DNA of 48,852 nt, from positions 1 to 48,852 of the forward strand of contig JAKUUL010000002.1 in the NCBI GenBank assembly GCA_022447025.1, written 5' to 3'. This document shows positions 12,141 through 21,695 of this stretch, in pieces; position 1 is the stretch's first letter; every line of letters starts with the position of its first letter. Position numbers and translations under genes: made by a program. Source of the DNA: SAR86 cluster bacterium. Its GTDB lineage: Bacteria > Pseudomonadota > Gammaproteobacteria > Magnimaribacterales > Magnimaribacteraceae. The notes under the pieces were generated by a model. The model made no database searches and was not told where the DNA came from. It saw only the letters and a list, made by a program, of their open reading frames with translations.

Positions 12141-13289
12141 ATGAAGTCAATTTCAAGGGTTACAAGGAAGTTCATATACGCTCTTCTATTTTTAGCGCCT
12201 ACTTCAGTTTTTTCTGAAGCCTCAGATTACAACATGCCAGTTGGGGTAACTGAAGTAAGCAAGGAAATCTTTGATCTTCACATGTTAATCATGTGGATAT
12301 GTGTGTGGATAGGGGTGGTTGTATTTGGGATTATGTTCTATTCCCTCTTTAAGTATAGGAAATCTACAGGAGCTAAGGCTTCAAAAATTGACGATCACTT
12401 CTGGCTTGAAATTACTTGGACTGTAGCGGCAACATTAATTTTAGTCGGGATGGCAATTCCCTCTACCACAGTTATGATAAAGGCTTACGATGATAGGGAA
12501 GGAGATATCAATATCATGGTAACTGGATACCAGTGGAAGTGGCAGTATAAATACCTAGAAGACGATATTAGTTTTTTTAGTAATCTATCAACCTCACAAG
12601 AACAAATAGATAATGACATTCCTAAGGGAGAGTTTTATCTTTCAGAAGTAGATGAGCCTTTAGTTATCCCGATAAATAAAAGAATACGATTCCTTATTAC
12701 AGGAAACGACGTTATTCATTCCTGGTGGGTTCCTGATTTTGCAGTAAAACAAGACGCAGTTCCGGGATTTATTAATACCGCCTGGACTAATGTTCCAAAG
12801 CCTGGCATTTATAGGGGGGCATGCACCGAGTTATGCGGTATCAAGCACGCATTCATGCCTGTGGTTGTAAGGGCGGTTGAACAAGAAGAATACGATGCCT
12901 GGGTAGTCGAGAAAATAGCATTAGCTGAAGCAGAAAGACTTCTTAATGAAAAGGTTTGGACCAAAGCAGAACTTGTGGAAAGGGGCGAGGGAGTCTACCT
13001 AAAAAATTGTGTCGCATGTCACCAAACAAACGGACAAGGACTGCCCCCAGTATTTCCTGCGCTTGTTGGTAGCGAAATAGTTATGAGAGACAAAACAAGA
13101 AATATAGAAATCTTAATGGAAGGAGTACGAGGGGCTGCCATGCAGTCTTTTGCTAACCAGCTATCAGAAGTGGATATGGCTTCTGTAATAACTTATACCA
13201 GACAGTCCTGGAGTAATGGAAAAAATGGAGATGGTGAAATAATAATTCCCCAAGAAATAGTAGATTACAAAAACAAAGTAGATCTTTAA
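12141..13289 (+). CDS. coxB: Cytochrome c oxidase subunit II with fused C-terminal cytochrome c domain
   Basis: CuA motif ACTELCGIKHAFMPV; C-terminal haem motif CVACH. Confidence 0.95.
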   Translation: MKSISRVTRKFIYALLFLAPTSVFSEASDYNMPVGVTEVSKEIFDLHMLIMWICVWIGVVVFGIMFYSLFKYRKSTGAKASKIDDHFWLEITWTVAATLILVGMAIPSTTVMIKAYDDREGDINIMVTGYQWKWQYKYLEDDISFFSNLSTSQEQIDNDIPKGEFYLSEVDEPLVIPINKRIRFLITGNDVIHSWWVPDFAVKQDAVPGFINTAWTNVPKPGIYRGACTELCGIKHAFMPVVVRAVEQEEYDAWVVEKIALAEAERLLNEKVWTKAELVERGEGVYLKNCVACHQTNGQGLPPVFPALVGSEIVMRDKTRNIEILMEGVRGAAMQSFANQLSEVDMASVITYTRQSWSNGKNGDGEIIIPQEIVDYKNKVDL

Positions 13290-13312
13290 ATTATAGGAAT
13301 AGACCAGAGAAG

Positions 13313-14902
13313 ATGAGCACAATAGTAGAAACACACGACGATCATGGTCATCACGGTCCGGCTAAAGGACTTACCAGATGGCTGTACACAACAAACCATA
13401 AAGACATTGGGACACTTTATCTGTGGTTTAGTTTTCTAATGCTATTTATAGGTGGCGCTATGGCGATGGTCATTAGAGCAGAGCTTTTTGAGCCTGGTTT
13501 ACAAATAGTGCAACCCGAGTTCTTTAATCAGATGACCACTAACCACGGCCTTATAATGGTTTTCGGCGTCATCATGCCGGCTTTTGTCGGTTTGGCTAAC
13601 TGGATGATTCCAATGCAAATTGGAGCACCCGACATGGCCCTTCCTAGATTAAATAATTTAAGTTTTTGGCTACTGCCTATGGCTTTTGGAATTTTAATCT
13701 CTACTTTATTTATGCCGGCTGGAGGGCCTAACTTTGGTTGGACCTTCTATGCACCGCTTTCGACAACCTACGCTCCGGATACAGTGACATTCTTTATATT
13801 TTCAGTGCATGTAATGGGAGCTTCTTCCATTCTAGGCTCTATTAACATCATTACTACAATATTAAATATGAGAGCCCCGGGTATGACTCTTATGAAAATG
13901 CCATTATTTGTGTGGAGTTGGTTAATAACAGCCTATTTGTTAATAGCAGTAATGCCAGTATTGGCAGGGACTGTAACCATGATGTTAATGGATATCCATT
14001 TTGGTACTAGTTTTTTTGATGCTGCAGGCGGTGGAGATCCAGTTTTATTCCAGCATATTTTTTGGTTCTTCGGTCATCCAGAGGTTTACATAATGATTCT
14101 GCCTGCTTTTGGTATTGTTTCTCACATAATAGAAACCTTTTCTAGGAAACCTATTTTTGGCTATTCCTCGATGGTCTACGCTTTAACTTCTATAGCTGTT
14201 CTTTCTTTTGTAGTCTGGGCTCACCACATGTTTACTGTTGGAATGCCACTAGCTGGGGAGCTTTTCTTTATGTACTCAACCATGCTTATAGCCATTCCTA
14301 CAGGGGTAAAGGTTTTTAACTGGGTAGCCACTATGTTTAGGGGATCAATAAGCTTTGAAACACCCATGTTGTTTGCTATAGCATTTGTATCCTTATTTAC
14401 CATAGGCGGATTTTCAGGATTGATGCTGGCTATTGTTCCAGCTGACTTTCAATATCACGATACTTATTTTGTAGTGGCTCACTTCCATTATGTGCTTGTA
14501 CCAGGATCCTTATTTGGAATTATTGCTGGTGTTTATTATTGGCTACCAAAATGGACAGGGAACATGTACGACGAAACGCTCGGAAAACTGCATTTTTGGC
14601 TATCATTCTTTTCTGTAAATCTAACCTTTTTCCCAATGCACTTTGTGGGCCTTGCCGGCATGCCAAGAAGGTATCCTGACTACGCTCTGCAATTTGCAGA
14701 CTTTAACGCAATAGTATCGGTAGGGGCCTTTATTTTTGGATTCACTCAATTGTTATTACTTTTTATAGTAATTAAATCAATTAGGACGGGTAAAAAGGCT
14801 TCCGATGAAGTTTGGGAAGATACTAAAGACTGGGGGTTAGAGTGGACACTGGATTCACCTCCTCCATATCACAGCTTTACCGTTCAACCAGAAGTTAAGT
14901 AA
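13313..14902 (+). CDS. coxA: Cytochrome c oxidase subunit I
   Basis: TTNHKDIGTLYL, WFFGHPEVYIMILPAFG, VWAHHMFTVG, HDTYFVVAHFHYVL. Confidence 0.98.
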   Translation: MSTIVETHDDHGHHGPAKGLTRWLYTTNHKDIGTLYLWFSFLMLFIGGAMAMVIRAELFEPGLQIVQPEFFNQMTTNHGLIMVFGVIMPAFVGLANWMIPMQIGAPDMALPRLNNLSFWLLPMAFGILISTLFMPAGGPNFGWTFYAPLSTTYAPDTVTFFIFSVHVMGASSILGSINIITTILNMRAPGMTLMKMPLFVWSWLITAYLLIAVMPVLAGTVTMMLMDIHFGTSFFDAAGGGDPVLFQHIFWFFGHPEVYIMILPAFGIVSHIIETFSRKPIFGYSSMVYALTSIAVLSFVVWAHHMFTVGMPLAGELFFMYSTMLIAIPTGVKVFNWVATMFRGSISFETPMLFAIAFVSLFTIGGFSGLMLAIVPADFQYHDTYFVVAHFHYVLVPGSLFGIIAGVYYWLPKWTGNMYDETLGKLHFWLSFFSVNLTFFPMHFVGLAGMPRRYPDYALQFADFNAIVSVGAFIFGFTQLLLLFIVIKSIRTGKKASDEVWEDTKDWGLEWTLDSPPPYHSFTVQPEVK

Positions 14903-15450
14903 TGAAAGACTCGAAACAAACTGTAAAGAAATTAGCACTGCTAACAGTGGGTATGTTTGCTTTTGCTTTTTTGCTGGTCCCTATTTACGACGTCTTTTGT
15001 GAAATCACGGGACTAAATGGAAAAATAGAAGGGCCTTCTACACTCTCTTCTGTAAACATAGAAGAAGTCGACAAAAGGGAAATGTTAATTCAATTTGTGA
15101 CTCACAATAATGAAGCCATGCCCTGGACTTTCACTTCGGAGATCTCACAATTGAGAATTAAAACAGGCGTTCAACAAAGTGTCATGTTTGTATTTGAGAA
15201 CAAGACCTCTGAAGACATGGTAGGACAGGTCATTCCAAGTGTTAGCCCTGGAAGAGGTGCTGAATATTTCCACAAAACAGAGTGCTTTTGTTTTGAGCAG
15301 CAAAAACTATTAGCGGGCGAAAGAGTGGAGCTCCCTGTTGTTTTTATTGTGGACCCGAATATTCCTCTAGATATTGGCTCACTGAGCCTAGGCTATACCT
15401 TGTTTGATATAACAGATCAGCTAAGCGAGAATCAAATAGCGGCTTTGTAG
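14902..15450 (+). CDS. ctaG: Cytochrome c oxidase assembly protein CtaG/Cox11
   Basis: LVPIYDVFCEITGLNGK and ECFCFEQQKLLAGE. Confidence 0.93.
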   Translation: MKDSKQTVKKLALLTVGMFAFAFLLVPIYDVFCEITGLNGKIEGPSTLSSVNIEEVDKREMLIQFVTHNNEAMPWTFTSEISQLRIKTGVQQSVMFVFENKTSEDMVGQVIPSVSPGRGAEYFHKTECFCFEQQKLLAGERVELPVVFIVDPNIPLDIGSLSLGYTLFDITDQLSENQIAAL

Positions 15451-15460
15451 GAGATAATAG

Positions 15461-16384
15461 ATGTCCAGTCCACAACCATACTACGTACCCGAATCAAGCA
15501 AGCTTCCTTTTGCAATGGCTGTAACCATGTTGGTTTTAATTATTGGAGCCTCAACTACAGTTAAACCTGAACTAGGCCCCTTTGGTGACAATTCTTATTT
15601 AGTTTTACTTACAGGTTTCTTAATGATGTGGACAACAATGTTTTTCTGGTTTTCGCAAGTAGTTAAAGAGAACAACGAAGGCTTGAATAACAACATGTTG
15701 AATAATTCTTATTACTACGGAATGGCTTGGTTCATATTTTCTGAAGTAATGTTTTTCTTCGCTTTCTTCCTGGCGCTTGGATACATCAGGATGTTTGCTG
15801 TGCCTTGGTTAGGAGGAGAAGGGGAAAAGGGGATTGCAAACATGTTATGGCCTGGTTTTGAAGCCCATTGGCCTTTAATGATTACTCCTGACCAAGCTGC
15901 TTTCCCAGGACCAGCAGAGGAAATGTCTCTTGGTACTGCTTATTCTCATGGCGGGTTAGCAGGAGTTTTGGGCTGGATACCCCTTTATAACACTGTGCTT
16001 CTTCTTACCTCTAGCGTTACTGTGCATATCGCCCACATTGGATTAAAGAACGGTAACAGAAAACAATTTAATTTGTGGTTGGCAATAACTTTGGTGCTGG
16101 GATATGCCTTTGTTGCCTTACAGGCCTATGAATACTATGAAGCCTATACCCATATGGGCTTAACTCTTAAGACTGGTGTCTACGGGACTACCTTCTTTAT
16201 GTTAACCGGTTTCCACGGTTTTCATGTGTGCTTGGGTGCAATAATTTTAACCGTTATGCTTATAAGGGGTCTAAAAGGACATTTCAGTCACGACGACCAA
16301 TTTGGGTTTGAAGCCGGTTCTTGGTATTGGCACTTTGTGGATGTGGTTTGGATTTGTCTTGTAGCTTTTGTTTATGTGATGTGA
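15461..16384 (+). CDS. coxC: Cytochrome c oxidase subunit III
   Basis: SEVMFFFAFFLALGY, TGFHGFHVCLGAI, WYWHFVDVVWICLVAFVYV. Confidence 0.96.
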   Translation: MSSPQPYYVPESSKLPFAMAVTMLVLIIGASTTVKPELGPFGDNSYLVLLTGFLMMWTTMFFWFSQVVKENNEGLNNNMLNNSYYYGMAWFIFSEVMFFFAFFLALGYIRMFAVPWLGGEGEKGIANMLWPGFEAHWPLMITPDQAAFPGPAEEMSLGTAYSHGGLAGVLGWIPLYNTVLLLTSSVTVHIAHIGLKNGNRKQFNLWLAITLVLGYAFVALQAYEYYEAYTHMGLTLKTGVYGTTFFMLTGFHGFHVCLGAIILTVMLIRGLKGHFSHDDQFGFEAGSWYWHFVDVVWICLVAFVYVM

Positions 16385-16582
16385 TTAAGATCCAGGACCA
16401 ATCTGACCTGTGATCAAGCCATACAGAATTGTGGAAAACAACACCACCGCAATTGAAACTCTAATGCCCAAACTATAAGCAGTTCGTTTTGTTTTGCCTT
16501 TATCTTTAATGAGAAAAAAGCCGCCGCTGAAAAGACTCAAAAGCATGGCAACAATTAAGAAAAGTATAAAATACTTGATCAT
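16385..16582 (-). CDS. DUF2909-like twin-TM small membrane protein in the oxidase cluster
   Basis: MIKYFILFLIVAMLLSLFSGGFFLIKDKGKTKRTAYSLGIRVSIAVVLFSTILYGLITGQIGPGS; ATG at 16582 is preferred over the TTG at 16603. Confidence 0.75.
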   Translation of the reverse strand: MIKYFILFLIVAMLLSLFSGGFFLIKDKGKTKRTAYSLGIRVSIAVVLFSTILYGLITGQIGPGS

Positions 16583-16619
16583 AGTGAAGAGCGAAGTATA
16601 CAAGTATTAAAAATTAAAT

Positions 16620-17339
16620 ATGATTAAATTTCTTAAAAATAGCTTCAACCCTGGGGTATGGATGACCTGTTTTGTAATTTTTTTTCTACCTATACTTTTG
16701 TATCTGGGATATTGGCAAATATCTAGAGGATTTGAAAAAAAAGCAATATGGGAAGCCTACTCAATTAACAAGACCTTACCTCCAATTCAAGAAAAAGAGC
16801 TTTCTCTTTATAAAATAGAGGATCTATTTTATCGGAGTGTAGTTATCCAGGGCTCTTACATTAACGATTCCTTTTTACTCGACAATAGAGTGTATCGCAG
16901 CAAAAAGGGCTATGAGATTTTTACTCCTTTTAAAAGTGAAGGCCAACAGGTCTATTTAGTTAACAGAGGATGGACTAGTAATTACAGCGACCACCCCTTT
17001 AAAGCACCAGAAGGGAAACACCTCATTGAAGGGATTATTTCTCCATTTGATAAATACGGATTGAACCTGTCTAAAACAGAAACTGAAGAATCTTTCCCAG
17101 TGGTAGTACAGGAACTAACTCACTCTTCCGCTTCCAAACTTTTAGGGAAGAATTTGAGTATTGAAGAAATTGTTATACAACTCTCTGCAGCTTCAAAAGG
17201 CTCATTTGAGCCCATTTGGGGTCCCACAGAACTCAAAGCCCCCAGGCATTGGGGATATGCAGCGCAATGGCTTGGTCTCGCTTTAGTACTGCTTATTCTT
17301 TACTTCTATTTTGGTTATAAGGAACCTTCAAAGCAATGA
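16620..17339 (+). CDS. SURF1 family cytochrome oxidase assembly protein
   Basis: LYLGYWQISRGFEKKAIWEAY, VYLVNRGWTS, C-terminal HWGYAAQWLGLALVLLILY. Confidence 0.88.
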   Translation: MIKFLKNSFNPGVWMTCFVIFFLPILLYLGYWQISRGFEKKAIWEAYSINKTLPPIQEKELSLYKIEDLFYRSVVIQGSYINDSFLLDNRVYRSKKGYEIFTPFKSEGQQVYLVNRGWTSNYSDHPFKAPEGKHLIEGIISPFDKYGLNLSKTETEESFPVVVQELTHSSASKLLGKNLSIEEIVIQLSAASKGSFEPIWGPTELKAPRHWGYAAQWLGLALVLLILYFYFGYKEPSKQ

Positions 17340-17893
17340 AACAAAAAGAAACAAACCAAAAATACAAAGCTTTTATTATTTTTTTGACGCCTATCCTTGT
17401 TTTAATTGCTAGTACTTTGTTCTTTTATATCGGATATTCACCTGAGGGAAGAACAAACAATGGCCAGCTGGTAGACCCACCAATAGATCTATCTGCATTA
17501 AAGATTGAGGGTCTTAAAGATGAATTTCCAGGCAAGTGGACCGTAATTCACTTTTTGAATAATCCCTGCAACGAGAGTTGTTGGAATTCGTTATACAAAA
17601 CCAGACAAGTAAATATTAGACTTGGAAGAGATGCACAAAGAGTCGGCAGGTATTTATTAATATCAAGCTCCTACAATCTTTCGCCACAAGAGACCGCAAA
17701 ACTGACAAAAGAATATCCTCGTCTGGAATTATTCAGAATTCCGGAAGAAGACATTCCTAAAGAAATTATTAAAGACTCCTATATATTATTTGATCCTTTA
17801 GGAAACGGGATTTTGATTTATTCACCAGACTTACCAGGGGGCGAACTTTTAGAAGACCTTAAGAAGGTTTTACAGAATTCAAAAATAGGCTAA
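17336..17893 (+). CDS. Membrane-anchored thioredoxin-like/SCO-like protein with a CX3C motif, function unknown
   Basis: N-terminal TM, GKWTVIHFLNNPCNESCWNSLYKTRQ; lies between SURF1 and ctaA. Confidence 0.7.
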   Translation: MKQKETNQKYKAFIIFLTPILVLIASTLFFYIGYSPEGRTNNGQLVDPPIDLSALKIEGLKDEFPGKWTVIHFLNNPCNESCWNSLYKTRQVNIRLGRDAQRVGRYLLISSSYNLSPQETAKLTKEYPRLELFRIPEEDIPKEIIKDSYILFDPLGNGILIYSPDLPGGELLEDLKKVLQNSKIG

Positions 17894-17900
17894 TAAAAAA

Positions 17901-18887
17901 ATGTTAATAAGGAGAGTAACTTTTTTTTCAGGATGTTTTGCTTTTATTGTAGTCGCACTGGGCGCTTGGACCAGACTAGCAGACGCTGGGTTAGGTTGTC
18001 CTGACTGGCCTGGATGTTATGGGTTTGTAACCTTACCAGTAAATCCTGACGAAATAGATTTAGCAAATTCAAGGTTCCCAGACAGCCCCTATGAGCTTGC
18101 TAAAGCTATACCCGAAGTGGTCCATAGATACTTTGCTGCAACTTTAGGGTTTTTTATTTTAAGTATTGCTGCCGTTATAAATTTAGATAGGTCATATAAG
18201 CCAAATATTAAAATTCTTTCAATAGTTTTACTTATTTGGGTTTTAGTTCAAGGAGCCTTCGGTTATTTAACTGTTAGCCTAAAGTTATGGCCTCAGATAG
18301 TAAGTCTTCATTTATTATTTGGTTTTATTACCACTACATTACTGTGGTTGTTATATTTTAGATTAGTTGATGAAAGCACAGGCCTTGCCAATCAATGGAG
18401 GTTTACAAAAAAGCTTAAGTCGCTAATTTCTTTTGCTTCAATGTTGGTTTTTATTCAAATTTTCCTGGGTGCATGGACAAGTACAAATTATGCAGCCTTT
18501 TCCTGCACAGACTTTCCGCTTTGCCAAGGAAAAGTATTTCCTAACATGAATTTTTTAGGGGGATTTAACTTTTTTCAAGACATAGGGCCCAACTATCTAG
18601 GGGGTCAGCTGGACTTGGAGTCCAGAACGGCAATACATTTTACTCATAGAATGGGGGCCTTGGTCGTTTCACTTTTTTTATCGTTTCTGGCTTGGAAAAT
18701 TTATAAAGATAATTATAAGAGGGTATCTTTAATTTTGATGGGGCTACTTTTAGTACAGATACTTCTGGGAGTATCTAATATAATCTTTCAATTACCTCTA
18801 TTAATAGCCGTTGCACATAACTTAGGAGGACTTTCTCTTATAACTTATCTAATGGTTTTAAGATTTAGATATCAAGATGACAACTGA
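17901..18887 (+). CDS. ctaA: Heme A synthase (COX15/CtaA)
   Basis: GAWTRLADAGLGCPDWPGCYG, EVVHRYFA, IHFTHRMGALVV; multi-TM. Confidence 0.93.
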   Translation: MLIRRVTFFSGCFAFIVVALGAWTRLADAGLGCPDWPGCYGFVTLPVNPDEIDLANSRFPDSPYELAKAIPEVVHRYFAATLGFFILSIAAVINLDRSYKPNIKILSIVLLIWVLVQGAFGYLTVSLKLWPQIVSLHLLFGFITTTLLWLLYFRLVDESTGLANQWRFTKKLKSLISFASMLVFIQIFLGAWTSTNYAAFSCTDFPLCQGKVFPNMNFLGGFNFFQDIGPNYLGGQLDLESRTAIHFTHRMGALVVSLFLSFLAWKIYKDNYKRVSLILMGLLLVQILLGVSNIIFQLPLLIAVAHNLGGLSLITYLMVLRFRYQDDN

Positions 18888-19761
18888 AGTAAGCAAAAAC
18901 GGAACCTGGAAACACTATCTTGAGCTAACTAAACCGGGAGTGCAGGCATTACTCTTTGTTTCTTGTATAACTGGAATGTTGATAGCTTCAGATTTTTATC
19001 CACCAATAGAAGTATTTATTGCTGGCCTTATGGGCATTAGTCTTTTAGCAGCTTCTTCCGCAGTTATAAATCATATTTTTGATGTACGCCTGGATTCTTT
19101 AATGGAAAGAACCTCTTCTAGGCCCATAGTAAAAGGGTATATTTCTAGAAGACAGGCTATTGTTTTCTCAGTGGCTCTTTTTGTCTTGGGCTCTTTTCTG
19201 CTTCTGTATTTTACTAACCCTCTAACCTGGATATTAACTGTCTTAACCTTTATTTTTTACGGCTTTATCTATACCAAGTACTTAAAATTTATGACAAGCC
19301 AAAATATTGTAATAGGTGGTTTAGCAGGAGCAATGCCACCCCTTTTGGGCTGGACTGCTGTAAGTAACTCTATAGATCCGAATGCTCTTTTGTTGGTATT
19401 AATTATTTTAGTTTGGACCCCTCCTCACTTTTGGTCTTTGGCAATCCATAAAGTAGACGATTATAAGGAAGCGGGGGTACCTATGTTGCCCGTGCAAAAA
19501 GGAATTCCATTCACAAAACAACACATACTCCTTTATACCGTCTTATTGATGGCGGTCAGCCTTCTTCCGTTTTCGGTTGGGATGTTTGGGATAATTTATT
19601 TCATTTCTGCCACCATCTTGGGGCTAATTTTTCTTTATTACGTTACAGCCCTCTATAGGGATTCAGAAAACAGAAAGGCATTACCTACCTTCCTTTATTC
19701 AATATGGTATTTAGCCTTTCTTTTTAGTTCAATGTTAGTTGATAGGTTTATATTTACATGA
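18877..19761 (+). CDS. ctaB: Protoheme IX farnesyltransferase (heme O synthase)
   Basis: LTKPGVQALL, NHIFDVRLDSLMERTSSRPI, LVWTPPHFWSLAIHKVDDYKEAGVPMLP. Confidence 0.95.
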   Translation: MTTEVSKNGTWKHYLELTKPGVQALLFVSCITGMLIASDFYPPIEVFIAGLMGISLLAASSAVINHIFDVRLDSLMERTSSRPIVKGYISRRQAIVFSVALFVLGSFLLLYFTNPLTWILTVLTFIFYGFIYTKYLKFMTSQNIVIGGLAGAMPPLLGWTAVSNSIDPNALLLVLIILVWTPPHFWSLAIHKVDDYKEAGVPMLPVQKGIPFTKQHILLYTVLLMAVSLLPFSVGMFGIIYFISATILGLIFLYYVTALYRDSENRKALPTFLYSIWYLAFLFSSMLVDRFIFT

Positions 19762-20396
19762 AAAGTAATTTCACTTGGACGATTGCAAGCTGTGTAGTAG
19801 TGATGCTTGTGGCTGTATCTTTATATGTTAATAAGATGACTACCAAGGTCCATTTAAGTAGTGAACAACTAAAGGATATGGGCCTTTATTTAATCGAACC
19901 ACCTCGAAATCTTGGTTCATTTAATCTGATGGATTCAGCTGGAAAAGAGTTTCTACCTAAAGATTTTGAAGGCAAGTGGAACATGCTATTTTTTGGCTTC
20001 ACATTTTGTCCAGACATCTGCCCCATAACCATGAGTATGCTTTCAAGAATCGAAAAAGGATTAGATATAGAGAATCAGGAAAAAATAAGAATTTTTCTGG
20101 TTACCGTGGACCCCGATAGAGATAGTCCAGATCAGCTAAAAGTGTATTTAGAAAATTTCAGTGAAAACTTTATCGGTCTGACTGGAGGGTTAGATCAAAT
20201 TTATAATTTCGCTACCAGAGTAAATGCTCCTTTTAGTCCGATTTCGAATAGTAAAGACCCTCATTACACTGTAGACCACACCGGCAGTATTATTTTGATT
20301 AATCCGGAAGGCAATTATGCTGGTTTTTTTAGAGCACCCCACAATCAAGACGATATAAAAAAAGCTATTTTAGATATAGTTAGTAGAAATTTATGA
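19758..20396 (+). CDS. SCO1/SenC family copper chaperone
   Basis: FFGFTFCPDICPITMSML, VTVDPDRDSPDQL, DHTGSIILINPEG. Confidence 0.93.
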   Translation: MKSNFTWTIASCVVVMLVAVSLYVNKMTTKVHLSSEQLKDMGLYLIEPPRNLGSFNLMDSAGKEFLPKDFEGKWNMLFFGFTFCPDICPITMSMLSRIEKGLDIENQEKIRIFLVTVDPDRDSPDQLKVYLENFSENFIGLTGGLDQIYNFATRVNAPFSPISNSKDPHYTVDHTGSIILINPEGNYAGFFRAPHNQDDIKKAILDIVSRNL

Positions 20397-20773
20397 ATTC
20401 AGAAGTAAAACAAAAAAATGTCTTTGGAGAAGAAATAGAGTCGTGCTGTGAAAATCCTATCACAGGATTTTTTAGGGATGGGTTCTGCCATACCGATGAG
20501 AGGGATGAGGGGATTCATACAGTTTGTGTAAGCATGACTAATGATTTTTTAGAATTTTCTAAAGCGAGAGGAAATGATCTAAGCACCCCTAGACCAGAAT
20601 TTAATTTTCCCGGTGTAAAAGAAGGCGATAGCTGGTGTTTGTGTGCTGAAAGGTGGGCTGAAGCTTATGAAGCTGATATGGCACCTATGTTGTATATCAA
20701 GAAAACAAACATAAGAACTTTAGATATAGTGCCTTTAGAACTTCTAAAAAAGTTTGCGATTGATCTTAATTGA
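20393..20773 (+). CDS. DUF2237 family protein
   Basis: NVFGEEIESCCENPITGFFRDGFCHTDERDEGIHTVCVSMT...GDSWCLCAERWAEA; ATGA overlap with the SCO gene. Confidence 0.82.
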   Translation: MNSEVKQKNVFGEEIESCCENPITGFFRDGFCHTDERDEGIHTVCVSMTNDFLEFSKARGNDLSTPRPEFNFPGVKEGDSWCLCAERWAEAYEADMAPMLYIKKTNIRTLDIVPLELLKKFAIDLN

Positions 20774-20816
20774 AAGATGAAAGAGTAGTTTCGTTTGCCG
20801 AATTGATTTATAGAAT

Positions 20817-21275
20817 ATGAAAAAAATAATACTCATAATCTTGCTGGTGTTTTCACATGGTGGTTGGGCTCAAGAAAAACTTGATGCTCTGTTAGATGGC
20901 CTTCACCGGGACGCACACGATGGGAATTTTCAGACCTACTTTGCCCGCTACAGCTCGGATGCCGTCTTTTTGGGAACAGATAAAAGTGAGCGCTGGACCA
21001 TAGAGGAATTTAAATCCTATGCCAAACCGGCATTTGCAGATGGTCACGGATGGACTTACACAGTAGTCGAGCGCAACTGGGAGGGAGACGGCAATACACG
21101 CTGGTTTGATGAAATTCTGCTCAATGAAAAGTTAGGACATTGCAGGGGGACTGGCGTTGTCCAGCTGATCAACGGCGAATGGAAAATAGCCCACTACGCC
21201 TTGACCATGCTCGTCCCCAATGACATCGCTGCAGACGTCGGCTCGCAGACCCGGGAAGCTGACAAACTGCAATAA
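20817..21275 (+). CDS. Secreted NTF2/SnoaL-like protein
   Basis: Signal peptide MKKIILIILLVFSHGGWA; fold-typical YFARYSSDAVFLGTDKSERWTIEEFKSYAKPAF and GEWKIAHYALTMLVP; markedly higher GC than neighbours. Confidence 0.75.
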   Translation: MKKIILIILLVFSHGGWAQEKLDALLDGLHRDAHDGNFQTYFARYSSDAVFLGTDKSERWTIEEFKSYAKPAFADGHGWTYTVVERNWEGDGNTRWFDEILLNEKLGHCRGTGVVQLINGEWKIAHYALTMLVPNDIAADVGSQTREADKLQ

Positions 21276-21350
21276 TCTATGAATGTTAAATTTAGGTTGG
21301 GTTAAAAATACTCCGTAACAGTGGAATAGTTTAGAGTGACGAATTAATTT

Positions 21351-21602
21351 ATGAAAGAAGTAACAATTTATACTACTCTAACATGCCCATTTTGCTATAA
21401 AGCAAAGAAGTTGTTGAATAAGCTCGGCGTTTCATTTAATGAAATTTCTGTAGATTTAAAACCAAAACTTAGAGAAGAAATGGCTGCCAAAGCGGGCAAA
21501 ACATCAGTTCCTCAAATTTGGTTTGGCGATTCTCATATAGGTGGATGCGATGATCTTTACGCGCTGCATGATGCAGGAAGTTTGTCTAAAGCTTTGAGTT
21601 AA
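21351..21602 (+). CDS. grxC: Glutaredoxin (GrxC type)
   Basis: VTIYTTLTCPFCYKAKKLL, TSVPQIWFGDSHIGGCDDLYAL. Confidence 0.93.
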   Translation: MKEVTIYTTLTCPFCYKAKKLLNKLGVSFNEISVDLKPKLREEMAAKAGKTSVPQIWFGDSHIGGCDDLYALHDAGSLSKALS

Positions 21603-21695
21603 GCTTGCTGGGCTTTATGTTTTTTTGTTGTAGACATGGCTTAATAGATGAAAACCAAAAAGCCTAATTCACTGTTTCAATATACTCCGTAACCA

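Noticed and set aside
21601-21640. AAGCttgctggGCTT followed by a T-rich run as an intrinsic terminator of grxC
   Set aside because: Only a 4-bp stem with a 7-nt loop; too weak to call.
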